DNA of 64,000 nt, taken from Alnus glutinosa. Lineage: Eukaryota > Streptophyta > Magnoliopsida > Fagales > Betulaceae. Below, one piece after another: positions 1 through 11,109 of this stretch. The notes under the pieces are model-generated. The model saw nothing but the letters and a program-made list of their open reading frames with translations. It ran no database searches and was not told where the DNA came from. The number at the start of each line of letters is the position of its first letter. Within the stretch, counting starts at the first letter, position 1. Location: positions 43,078,654-43,142,653 of the forward strand of contig NC_084886.1 in NCBI RefSeq assembly GCF_958979055.1. The letters run 5' to 3'. A program made the position numbers and the translations under genes.

Positions 1-2
1 TG

Positions 3-110
3 AACCCGACTTTTCAGAGCTATTCTGGAACAGCCCCTGATGGTACTCACCATTATTACCCGAATGGCAAGCCCACGGAGACAGTGCAGCCCACCAAGCA
101 CAGCTTGTGA
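3..110 (+). CDS. 3' end of an unidentified protein-coding gene
   Basis: The frame starting at base 3 is open from the window edge to a TGA at 108-110 and encodes 35 C-terminal residues rich in His, Tyr, Pro and Thr, ending in PTKHSL. The tail is hydrophilic with no membrane segment. A canonical AATAAA lies at about 179-184, at a sensible distance for a polyadenylation signal, which supports a real transcript end. I do not recognise the family. The rest of the gene lies upstream of the window. Confidence 0.55.
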   Translation, partial: NPTFQSYSGTAPDGTHHYYPNGKPTETVQPTKHSL

Positions 111-1040
111 GTCGTGAGAAGAAGAATTAATGGAGCTGCTTAATGCTTATGTATGTAACTACGTATGGTGTGGCTTGTAATAAAGTGGAACTAGCATGCA
201 TGTATAAGTAGCCAAAGAAATGGCTATACGTACATGTACATGTCATGTTTAGTTTCACCATGCATGATCATGAAGTAAAACTATGTACGTTGTGAATTAT
301 GGCTGTTCTGAAATAAAAGGATCGTGCATGCATATATATATATATGCATGGATAGCATGGTTCTTCCTTCGAAAATCAAGGTTGATATCTCAATGGGTGG
401 AGTTGTCCTAAAGGGTTGAATCTGTTGTGGGATTTTTAGATGCATCCGGAACCACTGGTCATGGGGCTGTCTATTCGGGTCAACAGGCCCAACGGGCCTT
501 CCACAACACAGTACCCCCAATGCCCTTTGGGCAAGATTGGATAAAGGGAATTATGAGTTTTCGTGCTTTTGGGCCCATTGACCCATGGATGAGTTCACCC
601 AAGGTAACATGGCCCCAACAAGACTGTCTTGAAGAAAAAGCTAGAGCTTGGAGACGGAGACGAGCAAGACCTCGAAATCCTCAGGGCCGTCGCAAAAGCG
701 TGGCGCGGCCACTCCGGCAGCTCTAGACCAATGAATGAATCCAATGCCCATTGGAGAGATTTCAAAGGCAACCTTCTCGATTCAATCTACAAGCAATGAG
801 CAAATCATATGCTGAAGACAACAAGGATGCAACTTGGGACTTCCGGCAGTCGTTATGTGAATCTTAGAGCATCTCCAACAGCAAGCGGTATGTCTTGATA
901 TAAATAAACAATCTTTTCTATTTCACCTACTCTCTTTTCAATACAAATTTCAACAATTTTTTTTTTTTATTTAAATAATATTTTCGATGTTTTTTTTTTT
1001 AAAGAATATATATATATATATATATATATATATCTTCTTA
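111..1040. other. 3' UTR and intergenic DNA with simple repeats
   Basis: The 3' UTR of the upstream gene is followed by a perfect palindrome of alternating TA flanked by GCATG/CATGC near 325-351. Open frames at 427-726 have no good start, no recognisable domain and a composition set by Arg-rich translation of a GC-rich patch. A motif like a MITE end (GAGCATCTCCAACAG) occurs near 867-881. A (TA)n microsatellite covers about 1006-1033. No gene can be supported. Confidence 0.5.
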
Positions 1041-1122
1041 ACACCATCGGTCCACCATTTTCTTCCTCTATCTAGATCAATCTGTGTCCCAAATCCCAAC
1101 AACGAAGACTCGGTATTAAGGT

Positions 1123-1341
1123 TTGAGTTTTCAAAAATCCCCTAATTCCGGTATCGATCAGGCACCGTCTGATGATCCCAATCGTACGGAAGAGGATCAC
1201 ACTCCAGCCCTCCATGACGAGCTTCAAAACCTAGATTTCGAAGAGAAATTGGAACCTGTCTTGAAAGATGGGAACTGGGATTTGAAAGAGGTTGAACAAG
1301 AACAATGGGTTGAGGTTAGAGGCAGGGCTAGTGTCAGATAA
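1123..1341 (+). pseudogene. coding-like fragment, unidentified
   Basis: An open frame of about 72 codons ends at TAA 1339-1341. Its composition is protein-like: acidic, Glu/Asp/Asn-rich, with the segment EEKLEPVLKDGNWDLKEVEQ, which looks like an amphipathic helix. No ATG is available in frame at the left end (the frame opens at a TTG), and no clear splice acceptor was chosen. It could be a lone exon, a gene relic or chance. No family recognised. Confidence 0.25.
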
Positions 1342-1827
1342 CCCCATTTACTGGGTTAGATAGTCCAACTCTTAGAAATTTGTTTAATGAGAATTAATGA
1401 GGCTGATATGATCATTTAAATGGATCCCATTATGATTAGCGTAGCCTCAATTACTCTGTTATGTGAATAGTGGCATACAAAAACTGAAAACATGAAAGAT
1501 TGTTAAATATTGTCGGTGAAGGAACTTAATAGGAATTCTTGCCTTAGTATCTTATTGCTGAATTGATTATTGTTTAATGTCAAAGTGATTTCTTGATGTT
1601 GCCTTAATTTCCCAGTAGCGGATAAAAATGATAAGCCAGAAACCATCTGTATTGAGAAGGGAAGAGACCAAGATGTCTCCTCAGTAATACAAAACCATAT
1701 TAACACCTCTGAAGAAGAGGTCTCACACAAAAAATATACTTGAAAACGACCAATCTAATTATAAATGTAGAATACAGTGATAATCAATCAAAACTAGGTA
1801 GGAATGCAGTTGCTGTGACGGTCGAAG
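1342..1827. other. noncoding; includes 3' flank of the LTPG gene
   Basis: Contains nothing that I can identify as a gene. The right part, just below 1828, should be the 3' UTR of the minus-strand lipid-transfer gene that follows. Confidence 0.4.
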
Positions 1828-2641
1828 CTAGTATGTTGTGAAGGCTGAAGCAAATGTTGCCGCACAAAGAAGGAAGAAGAGATGAGAAATTGACAACTTG
1901 ATGGAACTTCCTGCTGATGTACCGTCTGCTGATGGCACAGTTTTAGATCCGCTTCCTACACATTTGAACGCCAACATGAATAGTTTAAACCAGTGAACAG
2001 AGTACACAAATAAATCATTCAACTTTGAGGTCTCCTTGATAAGCAAAAGATAAAGAGACTTGTTCTTTGTAAGGTTTGATTTTGTTGAATCCAAAATCTT
2101 ATTCAGCTTTTGACTAATCGTGAATTGAATAAATGATGAAGCAGTTTGTACCTGAAGGAGTTGTATTTGAAGATTCTGGTGTTCCGGCAGGAGAGTCGGC
2201 TGGTGGTGAAGCAGCTGCCATCACATTCACGAGGTACAAGTTAGCAGAGATGTAAATGATTTTCGTTTATGAATGTCACCTTGGATTTTGATATGCATTC
2301 TTACCATTACAGCGGCTGAGGGGCGGGGTCTGAACATTACAAGCACCGGGTAGGGCTAGAGCCTGAGTTTGGTTGATGTTGATCCCCAGCGACGAGCCAC
2401 CGCCATTAAGAACCTCACACAAGCACTTTGGTTGCGAGCGGACGACGCTGGCAAGCTGTGTGCAACATCCTGAAGACGGGGTCGAGGAGTTGCCGGTAAT
2501 ATAGTTAAGGCACGGTGACATGCTGATGATCACGCTCGTACAACTCGACTGAGCTGCAGCTCCTGCCCAGAGCATGGCCACTAGGACTAGGACCAGATTC
2601 GTCTTCATGTTTCCGTATGCCGCCATTAGAGATGCTCTCAA
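1828..2641 (-). CDS. GPI-anchored non-specific lipid-transfer protein (LTPG-like), copy 1
   Basis: Secreted lipid-binding protein held at the outer plasma membrane by a GPI anchor; family members help export cuticular wax or suberin lipids. Three exons on the minus strand fit GT-AG rules and keep frame: 2641-2305, 2214-2152, 1955-1828, giving about 175 residues from the first ATG. A signal peptide ([17 protein letters not shown]) is followed by the eight-cysteine fold: SSCTS, PCLNY, GCC, KCLC, ACNV, RCN. Exon 2 encodes a Ser/Pro/Thr-rich linker, and exon 3 ends in a hydrophobic tail ([17 protein letters not shown]) after small residues, as expected for GPI attachment. Two later in-frame Met codons (residues 6 and 12) could be the real start; residue 12 sits closest to the hydrophobic signal core. 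A similar gene in the same orientation lies about 3 kb upstream of it (5598-6989), so the pair is probably an old tandem duplicate. Confidence 0.88.
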
Positions 2642-4278
2642 GAATTTTCTGGAAGTGCCTGTGAATTGGTAAGATGATTAGTTTGGTTGACTGAGGGGAG
2701 GCAAGTATGGCTTTTGTAGGGAAATCAAGGAAGAAAAAGACAAATGCAAAATGGGTGAACAACTCCTCCAACTTTCTAACGGGTACTTCTCTTGTTACTT
2801 GGCAGCAGCTTAGAACTTGAGGTGTTCAAACCTGGCGACCTTTAACTTCTTCTGGAGCTAAGCATACAAGAAAAAAAAGCATTTTTTGAAGGTCGGTTAT
2901 GTGGGTGACCAACTGCTACTATATTTTAAGGTCTTCAAAAGCTTGGAGAAAGTCTTAGAAACTTCTTGTGAGAAGAAAGCATAACTTGTCTTTACGTGTT
3001 TCTGACTCTTACCTTTCCTACAATTGGCCTTTTAGCTTTACCATTGAGAATCTGAACTGGTTTAGATAGAAAGAAGAAAAATCCTAAAGTAGGAAGGAGT
3101 AGTGTAGGAGGAGATGATACTTACTCCTTTCAGTGCAAGCTGCCCTGATAATGACATCCCAGCTTCGACCCTAGAAAATCCTGAACCATAATTTGTAGTA
3201 GGTGTGTTAACCCGTCACCTCACATATGTAAAATTACAGATATAAAATTTTAAAATAGCTTTTATTAGCTTTCTTTTGTAACATAATTCTATCTTAATCC
3301 TTCTTATGTTTTGAGTTTGAGATTTTACTGCTCTTCCTCCTTGTCCACAATGGGGCACACCTGTATCGGATAATTATTCAAGTCCTTTTCTTTCATCCAA
3401 ATTCATGCGTCAAAATATGGTTTCTGGGTTGAAATGTTTATGTTTGAGTTAAGGATTAAGTTGGTGTAAAATGCAGTCCAGCACAGACTAATCGGAGTAA
3501 AACAACCATTTTCTTTTTTTATTTCGACATCAAATCAAGGCAAGCTTAGTGGCGTTTGAAAGTTGATTAAGAAATAATACAATTCTATATTTCATGAAAA
3601 AAAAAAAAAATTCCATTTCCAACTTTTACTAGGTATAATTGGACTATTAATAGAAGTCTAAAAATTTGGTACCGAAGACTTTGTTCGTAAGTTTGTTCAT
3701 AGTTTGGTTCGAATGAGCTAATGCAGAAAGCTCCATACAAAAACTTGAGAGCTTGGTTAGTAGTTTCGTCCTTAGTTTGTTCAAACAAACTTGTGACATG
3801 CTATTTTTTTTATTTAGCCTACATAGCTTTTAAAACTTAGGAGAGAGAGAGAGAGATGCTAGTATATATATTCAAAAAAATTTGGAGAGAAACTAAACAC
3901 TTTGAGCTTACTTTGTAAGCCCTCTCTCTTGTTACAATTAAACCACAAAACACCTTTGGCCACTAGAGTTCTAGGTTGATGATACATTTGGAGTTGGTTG
4001 GCCCGAAGTGATTTTTCTTTTGCAAAGTTCTTCAAAATTTCTACTTCCGTTATTTTAGTTTTGATAAAATGGATATATAGCTTCAAGATTTGAAACTGAA
4101 AGAGGGTTTAGTCCGCCTCAAAATGGATCTCCAATTGATACATTTGTTGATGTTTGCCGAGTGATATCAAAATTGTTGAGTTTAGACGTGTGAGTGTAAA
4201 AAGATTGTGTCCCACATTAGAAAAGTGTAACAAATTTTAGTGGTTAATATAGTATAATTGGGCAAAAACCTATAAACT
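2642..4278. other. intergenic, no gene seen
   Basis: AT-rich intergenic DNA between the two LTPG genes. The portion next to 2641 should hold the promoter of LTPG copy 1. A (GA)n run occurs near 3841-3855. Around 4175-4265 there is a repeat-like stretch with the phrase GTGTCCCACATTAG, a wording common in dispersed plant repeats, leading directly into the hairpin that follows. Confidence 0.4.
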
Positions 4279-4467
4279 TAAGACTTTGAGTTAAGTGGTG
4301 TCTCAGCATGCTATATTATTATGTGATCAATTGGGGGATCTAGTGCGATGGACTAAACTTTGTTTAGATCCCCAATTGAATGATGTGGCTAAATTATGAC
4401 CTTTGAATCCCCCAATTGATCACATAATAATATAGCATGCTGAGACACCACTTAACCCAAAGTCTTA
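4279..4467. repeat. near-perfect inverted repeat (hairpin), 61-bp arms
   Basis: Bases 4279-4339 and 4407-4467 are reverse complements at 60 of 61 positions by direct reading, with a 67-base loop. The single mismatch lies near the outer end. The loop holds a further partial copy of the inner arm (ATCCCCAATTGA). Any transcript through it would fold into a long, almost perfect stem. It may be a young fold-back element or a MITE-derived small-RNA precursor. Confidence 0.85.
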
Positions 4468-4599
4468 ATGGAAGAAAAGAGAATACAAAAGGAGGAGGTG
4501 TGGTATCCAGTAAAATAAAATAAAAACCAACCTAGCAACATCTTAAAATTGGCCAAATAAATGGAACGACTTAATAGTTTTTTTTACATGACACAGGCT

Positions 4600-5282
4600 T
4601 ATAAGATTATTCCTAGTAGCCTCATCAAAATAATTTTTTTAACTATTTTAGTGAGCTAATTTGATGAAAATACTAAAAAATCACTCTCAGCAGCCTCACC
4701 ACTTTAATTAAAAAGAATTAATTTGTCGTATTTTATTCTTTTTTCGTCTTTTTGTAGATAATTAATGGTTCTACCTGTATATTATATTATATGTGTAGGT
4801 GCCCACCCATGCATTCACATATTCTCATATCTTGGAACATCGTAATCTCATCTCATGGCTTATTAATTATCACTCCTTCAATAAGAAAGATGGGCCACGT
4901 GTTAATTACTATTTTGTTTACCAATAAATCATACCAATTAAAAATATATGTTTACTACATTAATTTCAAATTATTACTAGACAAATATTCATAAATATGA
5001 CAGTTAAGAAAAGACAAATTTTTAAAAATATGACCATTAAAATAAGACAAGTATTCAAATATATGACCGTTAGGAAAAAGACAAAAATTCAAAAAAAAAA
5101 TTAAATAGACAGAATAAAGAAATCTGAAAAAGTGTTATTTAAATGTAATAGTGATAGTGAATAGTTAAAATGGTGAGACTGCTAGGGGAATTTTAAAAAA
5201 GTAGCTCACCAGAATAGAGAAAAATGATTTTTAGCTATTTTAGTGAGTAAAATTTGGAGAGGCTGCTAGGAATGCTCTAAAG
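4600..5282. mobile_element. MITE-like element with inverted ends (CATTCCTAGCAGCCTC type)
   Basis: The left end (about 4600-4680) carries ATTCCTAGTAGCCTCAT followed by an A/T-rich segment with ACTATTTTAGTGAGCTAA; the right end (about 5190-5282) carries the reverse complement form, GAGGCTGCTAGGAATGCTCT, preceded by TAGCTATTTTAGTGAGTAA. Subterminal copies of the same motif occur near 4680-4700 and 5165-5185. No coding capacity. Target-site duplication is not clear, so the exact limits are approximate. Confidence 0.5.
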
Positions 5283-5597
5283 GGATTATCAAAAATGACG
5301 GTTTTTTATGCAGTTCAACGGATGAGCCTACTGTGACGACAAGAGAATTTGGTAGCCACGACAAGAAAGCTAACACTGATAATGGTTATTGTATTTATCA
5401 AGATTAACACAAACTTTGGGAAATATGTTGTAATTAACAGAATTACACATAGCTGCCAAGTCTTGGAGAAGAAACATTAGGTAGCGAAAGTATACATGTA
5501 GAAGAGTAAGACACAAACTTTATATAAGAGATTACATTAGATCGAGCAGGTAAAGCTAGCTAGCAAACAAGTAAGAGCTCGAATGTCAAATGGTGGT
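5283..5597. other. intergenic; 3' flank of LTPG copy 2
   Basis: About 300 bases with no gene. The last part, upstream of 5598 on the plus strand, should be the 3' UTR of the minus-strand LTPG gene. Confidence 0.35.
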
Positions 5598-6989
5598 TCA
5601 AGCTCCAAGAAATCCCAAAGAAAACTCCCAAGTTGCTGCAATTGTTGAAACGAAGATCAATGGGAGGATGAGCTGAAGGGGCGTCTCCATGATACCACCA
5701 TTGGGAGTTACCTCCCCATTCGTTGGAACTGCTTTTGATCCTCCTGTATCTGAAGATTATATATATACATTAGTGTGATGGGTTTTCGTATGCAGTCGAA
5801 TTACCCTTTACAATAATACTTTATTATTATTATTATTATTATTATTGTCATGCTGATGATCGATGATGCTTTCAATTAAAAAGATAGATTTATGACACTC
5901 GGATGATCGAGGGTTGGTTGGTTGGTTGGTTGGTTGGGTGTATACAATAATACTAAAAATTACATCTTATTTAATTATTTGATTAATATTTTAACATTCA
6001 TCTCACCCTCACATGTGGAATAAGACAACACGTGAACTATTTTAATTGAAATGAGTTATATACTATATAGAATCAAGGTCTAAACCCTCAACTTCTACTC
6101 TAATAACACATTAAATCACAATTTATCTTAAAAAAACTTAAACCGATAAGAAATAGCAAATTTAGAATTTAATAATACTTCAACAATCGTTAAACAAATT
6201 CACATCTTTGATACTCTTGAGACAACACACTCACAGTTTGCATGGTGATGCATCTATTTGAAGGTGGCAGTTGAAAGTACCATATAATTAGTAAGTTGTT
6301 TCGTGGTTGAGCCAAAGCTTTGGGAATCAGAATGTTTATTATTTATTAACTTCTGGTTTAAACTTCAAGCTTATTAATTATAAACTTAGCCTTTTTTGAT
6401 CCATCAATGATTTTTAGAACCATTTGTTGAACATCTCAGATTTTCAAGTACCTGATCCTGATGAGCTAGTTGAAGTGTTACCAGGTAAACCTTCAGGTGA
6501 ACCCACTGGGGAATCGACAGAGAATGGTGCAGGTCCATTAGCAGCTGCTCCAAATTGAAGTTGAGCAACAAACGTTAAGTTTTTTTTACTATTACGTCAT
6601 TCCAATTGTATAACAGTTTCTCTTAATTAAATTAAAAAGACAGTACGGATTTAAGCTTTACCGTTGCAGCGGCTGACGGGCGGAGTTTGCACACTGCAAG
6701 CACTTGGGAGCGCAAGAGCAAGCGTCTGGTTGATTGTAACACCCAATGCTGCAACGCTGCCGCCGCCATTAAGCGCTGAGCAAAGGCATTGTGGACGTGA
6801 TTGCACAACACTGGCGAGCTGCGAGCAGCAGGAAGAAGACGGGGTTGAGGAGCTCCCTGTGACATAGTTAAGGCATGGAGCCATGCGAACGAGCACACTG
6901 GTGCAGCCTGATTGAGCTGTGGCTCTTGCCCAAAGCAAGCTGACTATGACCACGGCCAGACCCATCCCAAATACCCCTCTTAAGGCCAT
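5598..6989 (-). CDS. GPI-anchored non-specific lipid-transfer protein (LTPG-like), copy 2
   Basis: Same family and exon plan as the gene at 1828-2641. Exons 6989-6662, 6544-6452 and 5743-5598 join in frame (phase 1 at both junctions) to about 188 residues. Signal peptide GLAVVIVSLLWARATAQ; eight-cysteine motif SGCTS, PCLNY, SCC, QCLC, ACSV, RCN; Ser/Pro/Gly/Thr-rich linker in exon 2; hydrophobic C-terminal tail LQLILPLIFVSTIAATWEF suited to GPI attachment. Start taken at the only Met before the signal core. A TATA-type box lies about 50 bases upstream. Intron 2 is longer than in the neighbour and carries (TTA)n (about 5821-5846) and (GGTT)n (about 5913-5937) microsatellites. Expected at the cell surface of epidermal or similar cells; the ligand cannot be read from sequence. 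Confidence 0.9.
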
Positions 6990-7040
6990 GGAAAGTAGTT
7001 CTGAGTTGGTCAGTGCAGTGCAGTGCAGAGCAGGGGACTG

Positions 7041-7047
7041 ATTTATA
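7041..7047 (-). promoter_or_regulatory. probable TATA box of LTPG copy 2
   Basis: TATAAAT on the minus strand, about 52 bases upstream of the ATG at 6989, leaving room for a short 5' UTR. Position and match are the only evidence. Confidence 0.45.
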
Positions 7048-7321
7048 CTGAAAGGCCAAAAGGTTTCGTCTGTATTTTAGGGGAGGGGCCATCATTTCCA
7101 ATAGGGTGTATTTGGTGAACTAATTACACTGGCCGTGTGAGGTAAGATTTTCCATTATCAAAAATAAAGCCATACGTGTCCTTTTAAGACGTTAAAACCT
7201 ATGTATATTATAGTATATATAAATTATAAACTATGAACTGATTTTTTGGGACCATCTTGGAATTATTGCAAACACACGTCTTTTTTTTTTTTTTTAAAGT
7301 ACAAATAGACAAAATACAAAA

Positions 7322-8089
7322 CTAAGGAACTAAAAAAGAACCGGATGAAACTTTTCCAAAACAGGAGGAAAAGGATCTAAAAGAAAAAGAAGATACGGGA
7401 ATGCAGCCAGAAAATAATCTGGTTGCGGCCCATTTTGCCACATGATGGGCACAGAAGTTTGCACTTCGGTTAACAGAACTAGCAGACCAGCTAGTTGTGG
7501 ATGGAATAAGAGAATGTATCTGGGAGATAGTAGTTGCAATACGCCAGTCTTTTGTGATTAAAGGATTCTGAAGAGCCAAAGTGACTGTTGTAGAATCCCC
7601 TTCAAGAATAAACGAAGTCGTATTTGTAGAAATAGCCAATTTAGTAGCTAGTAGCGCAGCAAGAGCTTCCCCAAAAACTGCAGTGCACGGAGGACTGATA
7701 AGAGAGAAACAATGGGTAATGATACCAGAAGAGTTCTGAATTACCGCTGCTTGAACTGAAAAGGAGTCCCGAGTAGCAGTGTCATAGTTGATTTTGAGAT
7801 ATGGAAATCTAGGTTTTTGCCAAACCTCTGGGATCCTAGGCAAGGAGGATTTCCAAGCCAAAAAATGCTCCTGAACCAATTTATTAATATGAGCAGAGAT
7901 AGCAAGAGCATCAGGAACCAAGTCTTCATGATGTGCTTTATTCCTTGAAAACCAAATATGATCACACGCAACCATTGCAAAAATTTGAAACTTGTGAAAA
8001 TCCTCCAAAGGAATACCAATCCTTGCTGGGTTAAGGATAATAGAGAACCAATCAGTCATATCTGCAATATTAAAAGCAAGAATATCCAA
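7322..8089 (-). pseudogene. LINE RNase H domain
   Basis: C-terminal RNase H-like module of the LINE. It shows the expected strand-helix series: LKINYDTATRD (usually NxDGA, here NYDTA), FGEALAALLATKLA (the conserved Glu in GEA), FILEGDSTTV (second Asp in EGDS) and VNRSANFCAHHVAKWAA near the end. One in-frame TGA divides it from the RT. Kept as a transposon pseudogene, not a host gene. Confidence 0.75.
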
Positions 8090-8092
8090 AGG

Positions 8093-9751
8093 TCAAAAAG
8101 ATTGGCGCCACACAACTCTAGCAATAGGACAAGAGAAAAAGAGATGCAGCACAGAATCTATAGGGCCAGAGCATAGAGAACAAGAAATATCCATAGGAGA
8201 GGAAAGTAGAGACTGTGAGATTCTAAACTTTGTGGGAATGATATTCCAAATCATCTTCCAAAGAAACAACTTTAAATGATGATTAATTTTAAGCTTCCAC
8301 AAAGATTTCCAGCTAGAGGGTGGAAAAGGGGAGGGTGGGTGATAAGTGGAAGAAGAAAGAAGATGGTGAGCAGATTTAGTTGTAAAAATACCTGTTGTAG
8401 AAGGAGTCCACAAACAAGAATCAAAAGTTGATCTAATGGAAATTTTCAAAATCTCAGCCACAGATGCTGAAGAGAAAAGAAAATGGAGTAAATCAAGGCG
8501 CCATGTCATGGATGAGGGATAAATAAGATCAGCAATGTGAAAAGGATGAGAGTGTGGGAGGTGAGGGAGACGTGGTGTAGGAGAAAAATTAAAAATGGTA
8601 GGAATCCAAGGTGAAGTCCAGATAGGCAGGCTGGAATTAAAATGCGGAACAAAACAAGACCCTTTAGCAAGTAGAGGAATAATGGATTTAAGAGTAACAT
8701 CATACGGAAGAATATTCTGGATGGCAGTGATAGTAGATGAAGAAGTATTCTTGCTAAACAAAATATGAGACTTAACATGATTCACAGACTGCCCCGACCA
8801 AAGACAGTACTTGTCAAGACAAGATTTAATAGTAGCAGCTTCTTTAGAAGTAGCAATTGAGAAAATAATCAAATCATCAGCAAACAGTAGATGATTCAGT
8901 GGAGAGCATGCTCGAGCAATTTTAAAACCCCGGAGAGAACCAAACAGGAGCCGGGAAATAACTTCTGATCCAATAATAAAGAGAAATGGAGAAAGTGGAT
9001 CACCTTGGCGAAGTCCCCGGGAGGGAGAAAATAATCCAAAAGGGCTACCATTCAACAGAACAGAGAATGAAGAAGTGGAGATACATAGACGAACCCAGTT
9101 AATCCAACGAGAGTGAAATCCAAGCTTGTGAAGAATAGCTAGTAGAAAAGACCATTCCATTTTGTCAAAAGCTTTTTCCATATCGAGATTAATAGCCATC
9201 AGACCACCACGGCCCCTCTTAGATTTGAGAGTGTGGAGCATTTCATGAGCTAAGATAGAGTTATCCTGAATATGACGATGATGAACAAATGCTGTCTGAA
9301 AAGGAGATATAAATTTGGTGAGCAGTGGCTTGAGCCTATTAGCAAGCAATTTTGAGATAATCTTATAAATAATATTGCATAGACTAATAGGCCGAAAATG
9401 TTGAACAAAAGAAGCGCCAATCTTTTTAGGAATCAGTGCTAAGAAGGTATGATTCTGTTCCCTTAAAAGCTGATTATGCCGAAAGAAATTCCAAATAGCA
9501 CTAAGAACAGTGGTCTTGATAGTATCCCAGTAAGTCACATAAAATAAAGCAGTGAAACCATCAGGGCCATGGGCTTTTAAACGTCCCAAACTAGATAAAG
9601 CCTCAAAAATTTCAGAATCTGTAGGAATAACACAGAGGGAAAGATTATCATCATCAGTAATAGAGCAGTCTATTATTTGGCAAATCCAAAGTAGTAGCTT
9701 TCTCTGATATTTTGGAAAAGGTTCAAGGGAAAATTGCAGGATGGCGTTCAA
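8093..9751 (-). pseudogene. LINE reverse transcriptase domain with zf-RVT tail
   Basis: About 550 codons open. RT motifs listed under the parent element; the C-terminal part carries the zf-RVT-like segment (WKLKINHHLKLFLWKMIWNI...CSLCSGPIDSVLHLFFSC) with Cys/His spacing. Between ILPYDVT and IIPLLAKGSC the stretch of about 150 residues that normally follows the RT palm (YLGLPLF...W-NGI) is missing; it is found inverted at 9673-10141. Confidence 0.8.
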
Positions 9752-10141
9752 AGACTTTATCTCAGGCAGGCAAAACAGTATTAGTTAAAGTGGTGGCTTC
9801 TGCTATCCCCTCTTATGCAATGAGTACTTTTCTACTCCCTGATGCTTTCTGCCACAAATTGGATATTGCTTTCAAGAATTTTTGGTGGGGTTTTCCTACC
9901 AACAAGGCTCGTAACTTATCTCTCAAGTCTTGGTTTTCGCTTTGTCTTCCGAAGGATCAGAGTGGTTTAGGTTTTCGGCTGATGAAAGATGTCAATTTAT
10001 CTCTTGTCTCTAAGCTTGGTTGGAAGCTTCTTACAAATCATGCCAGCATCTGGGTTCCACTGTTCCAGCAAAAATATATCAAATATGGTAATCTCTTTTC
10101 CTGTCCTCTAGGCTCTGGCTCTTGGGTTTGGAATGGGATTA
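9673..10141 (+). pseudogene. LINE thumb/connection segment in inverted orientation
   Basis: Plus-strand open frame running from GKSKVVAFSDILEKVQG through KIAGWRSKTLSQAGKTVLVK to GSGSWVWNGI, a standard L1 RT-to-zf-RVT connection. It lies between two minus-strand parts of the same LINE and corresponds to the stretch missing from the RT frame at 8093-9751. At the right junction the plus and minus frames both read through the same AATGGGATTA, consistent with a short microhomology. Confidence 0.75.
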
Positions 10142-10525
10142 ACAAAAAGATCCAGTAGCTCAGGAGAAGGAGTACAATTAGTAGAAGTGTAAATATGCTT
10201 AAAGTGGGAAACAAAGCTTCTACCAATCATGTTCCTGTCAGAGATCCAACCAGATGGTGTAAAAAGACGATCAATAGAATTCCTTCTTCGACGAATGAGA
10301 GTACTAGTATGAAAAAATTTGGTATTACGATCTCCACAGGTTAACCAAAGTTCCCTAGATTTATTCATCCAAAGAGATTCCTCCTGTTGTAGATAATCAG
10401 AGAGTAAAGACTTGAGATGAAGTTCAAAGGCCAAGGTGGAATCAGTTGAGGGGCTTTGTTGAGTATCATCAAGTAACCTTGGATCATGATGGACAAAAAC
10501 AGTAATGTTACCTAATCATCACACT

Positions 10526-10820
10526 TCGGTCGGTTTGAATTTACAATTTAAAAAAGTGTAATTTAAAAATAATAATTTTAAAATATGCAATTTAAAAAAG
10601 TGACTTTTAAAAGTACAGTTTAACGTGAGCAAAATCATAATTTAATTTTTAAAATTCTGCGTTTTTAAAAAAGCATTCAATTGCCTACAATTTAAAAAAG
10701 CAATTTTTTGTATTTTCAAATTGTAATTTTTTAAAAACGCAATTTTCAAACGGTTCACTTTCTATAATTTAATTTAGAATTATATTTTTTGTCTACGAAA
10801 TCGCAATACCCAAACGCACC
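10526..10820. mobile_element. AT-rich MITE, family member 1
   Basis: Composed of repeated ACAATTTAAAAAAGTG-like phrases with related inverted ends; the right end reads GTCTACGAAATCGCAATACC then CAAACGCACC. A second copy of the same family lies at 38738-39008, and the two align across most of their length (for example both contain AAAATCATAA, then a Phe-like T-rich middle, then ATCTACGAAATC or GTCTACGAAATC). No coding capacity. Confidence 0.65.
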
Positions 10821-11109
10821 ATTCATATCATCTAAGGTCAGCTGGGCAATCCAACAGAAGCAAGATATTTTGGTGGATTCTGTTTGGTGGATTGGGTTCA
10901 TGTATAGTCCGCTTTGCCAAATCTTGGTAATCTTCTTTGCCTAAACATGTCCTTTCTCAATCCTACCGTTGAAGATGGTACATGCCATGGTAATGGACAC
11001 CATAGCCATGAGTTAAATGGCATCATTTTGCATATATCCTCTGTTAAAGCCATCTCAAAATACCCACTTAAATGTCCCTTAAACACTCTCAGGACAAGAG
11101 ATTAATACG
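10821..11109. other. intergenic, no gene seen
   Basis: Short open frames on both strands here are mutual shadows; no start context, domain or splice pattern supports either. Confidence 0.35.

Larger units (their letters stand above)
7281..10505 (-). mobile_element. L1-type LINE, 5'-truncated and internally rearranged
   Basis: Minus-strand non-LTR retrotransposon ending in a poly-A tail (poly-T at 7281-7295 on the plus strand). Reading 5' to 3' on the minus strand: a pre-RT segment (10434 to about 10140), a stretch present in the opposite orientation (about 9673-10141), reverse transcriptase (to 8093) and RNase H (8089-7322). The RT shows [55 protein letters not shown] and the catalytic LLFADDLIIF. 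RT and RNase H are in the same frame, separated by one TGA at 8093-8095. The endonuclease part is absent (5' truncation). No clear target-site duplication. The 5' limit near 10505 is approximate because an AT-rich MITE lies next to it. Confidence 0.85.

Noticed and set aside
427-726. Arg/Pro-rich plus-strand frame
   Set aside because: Starts at a non-ATG codon, has no domain, and its composition comes from a locally GC-rich patch.
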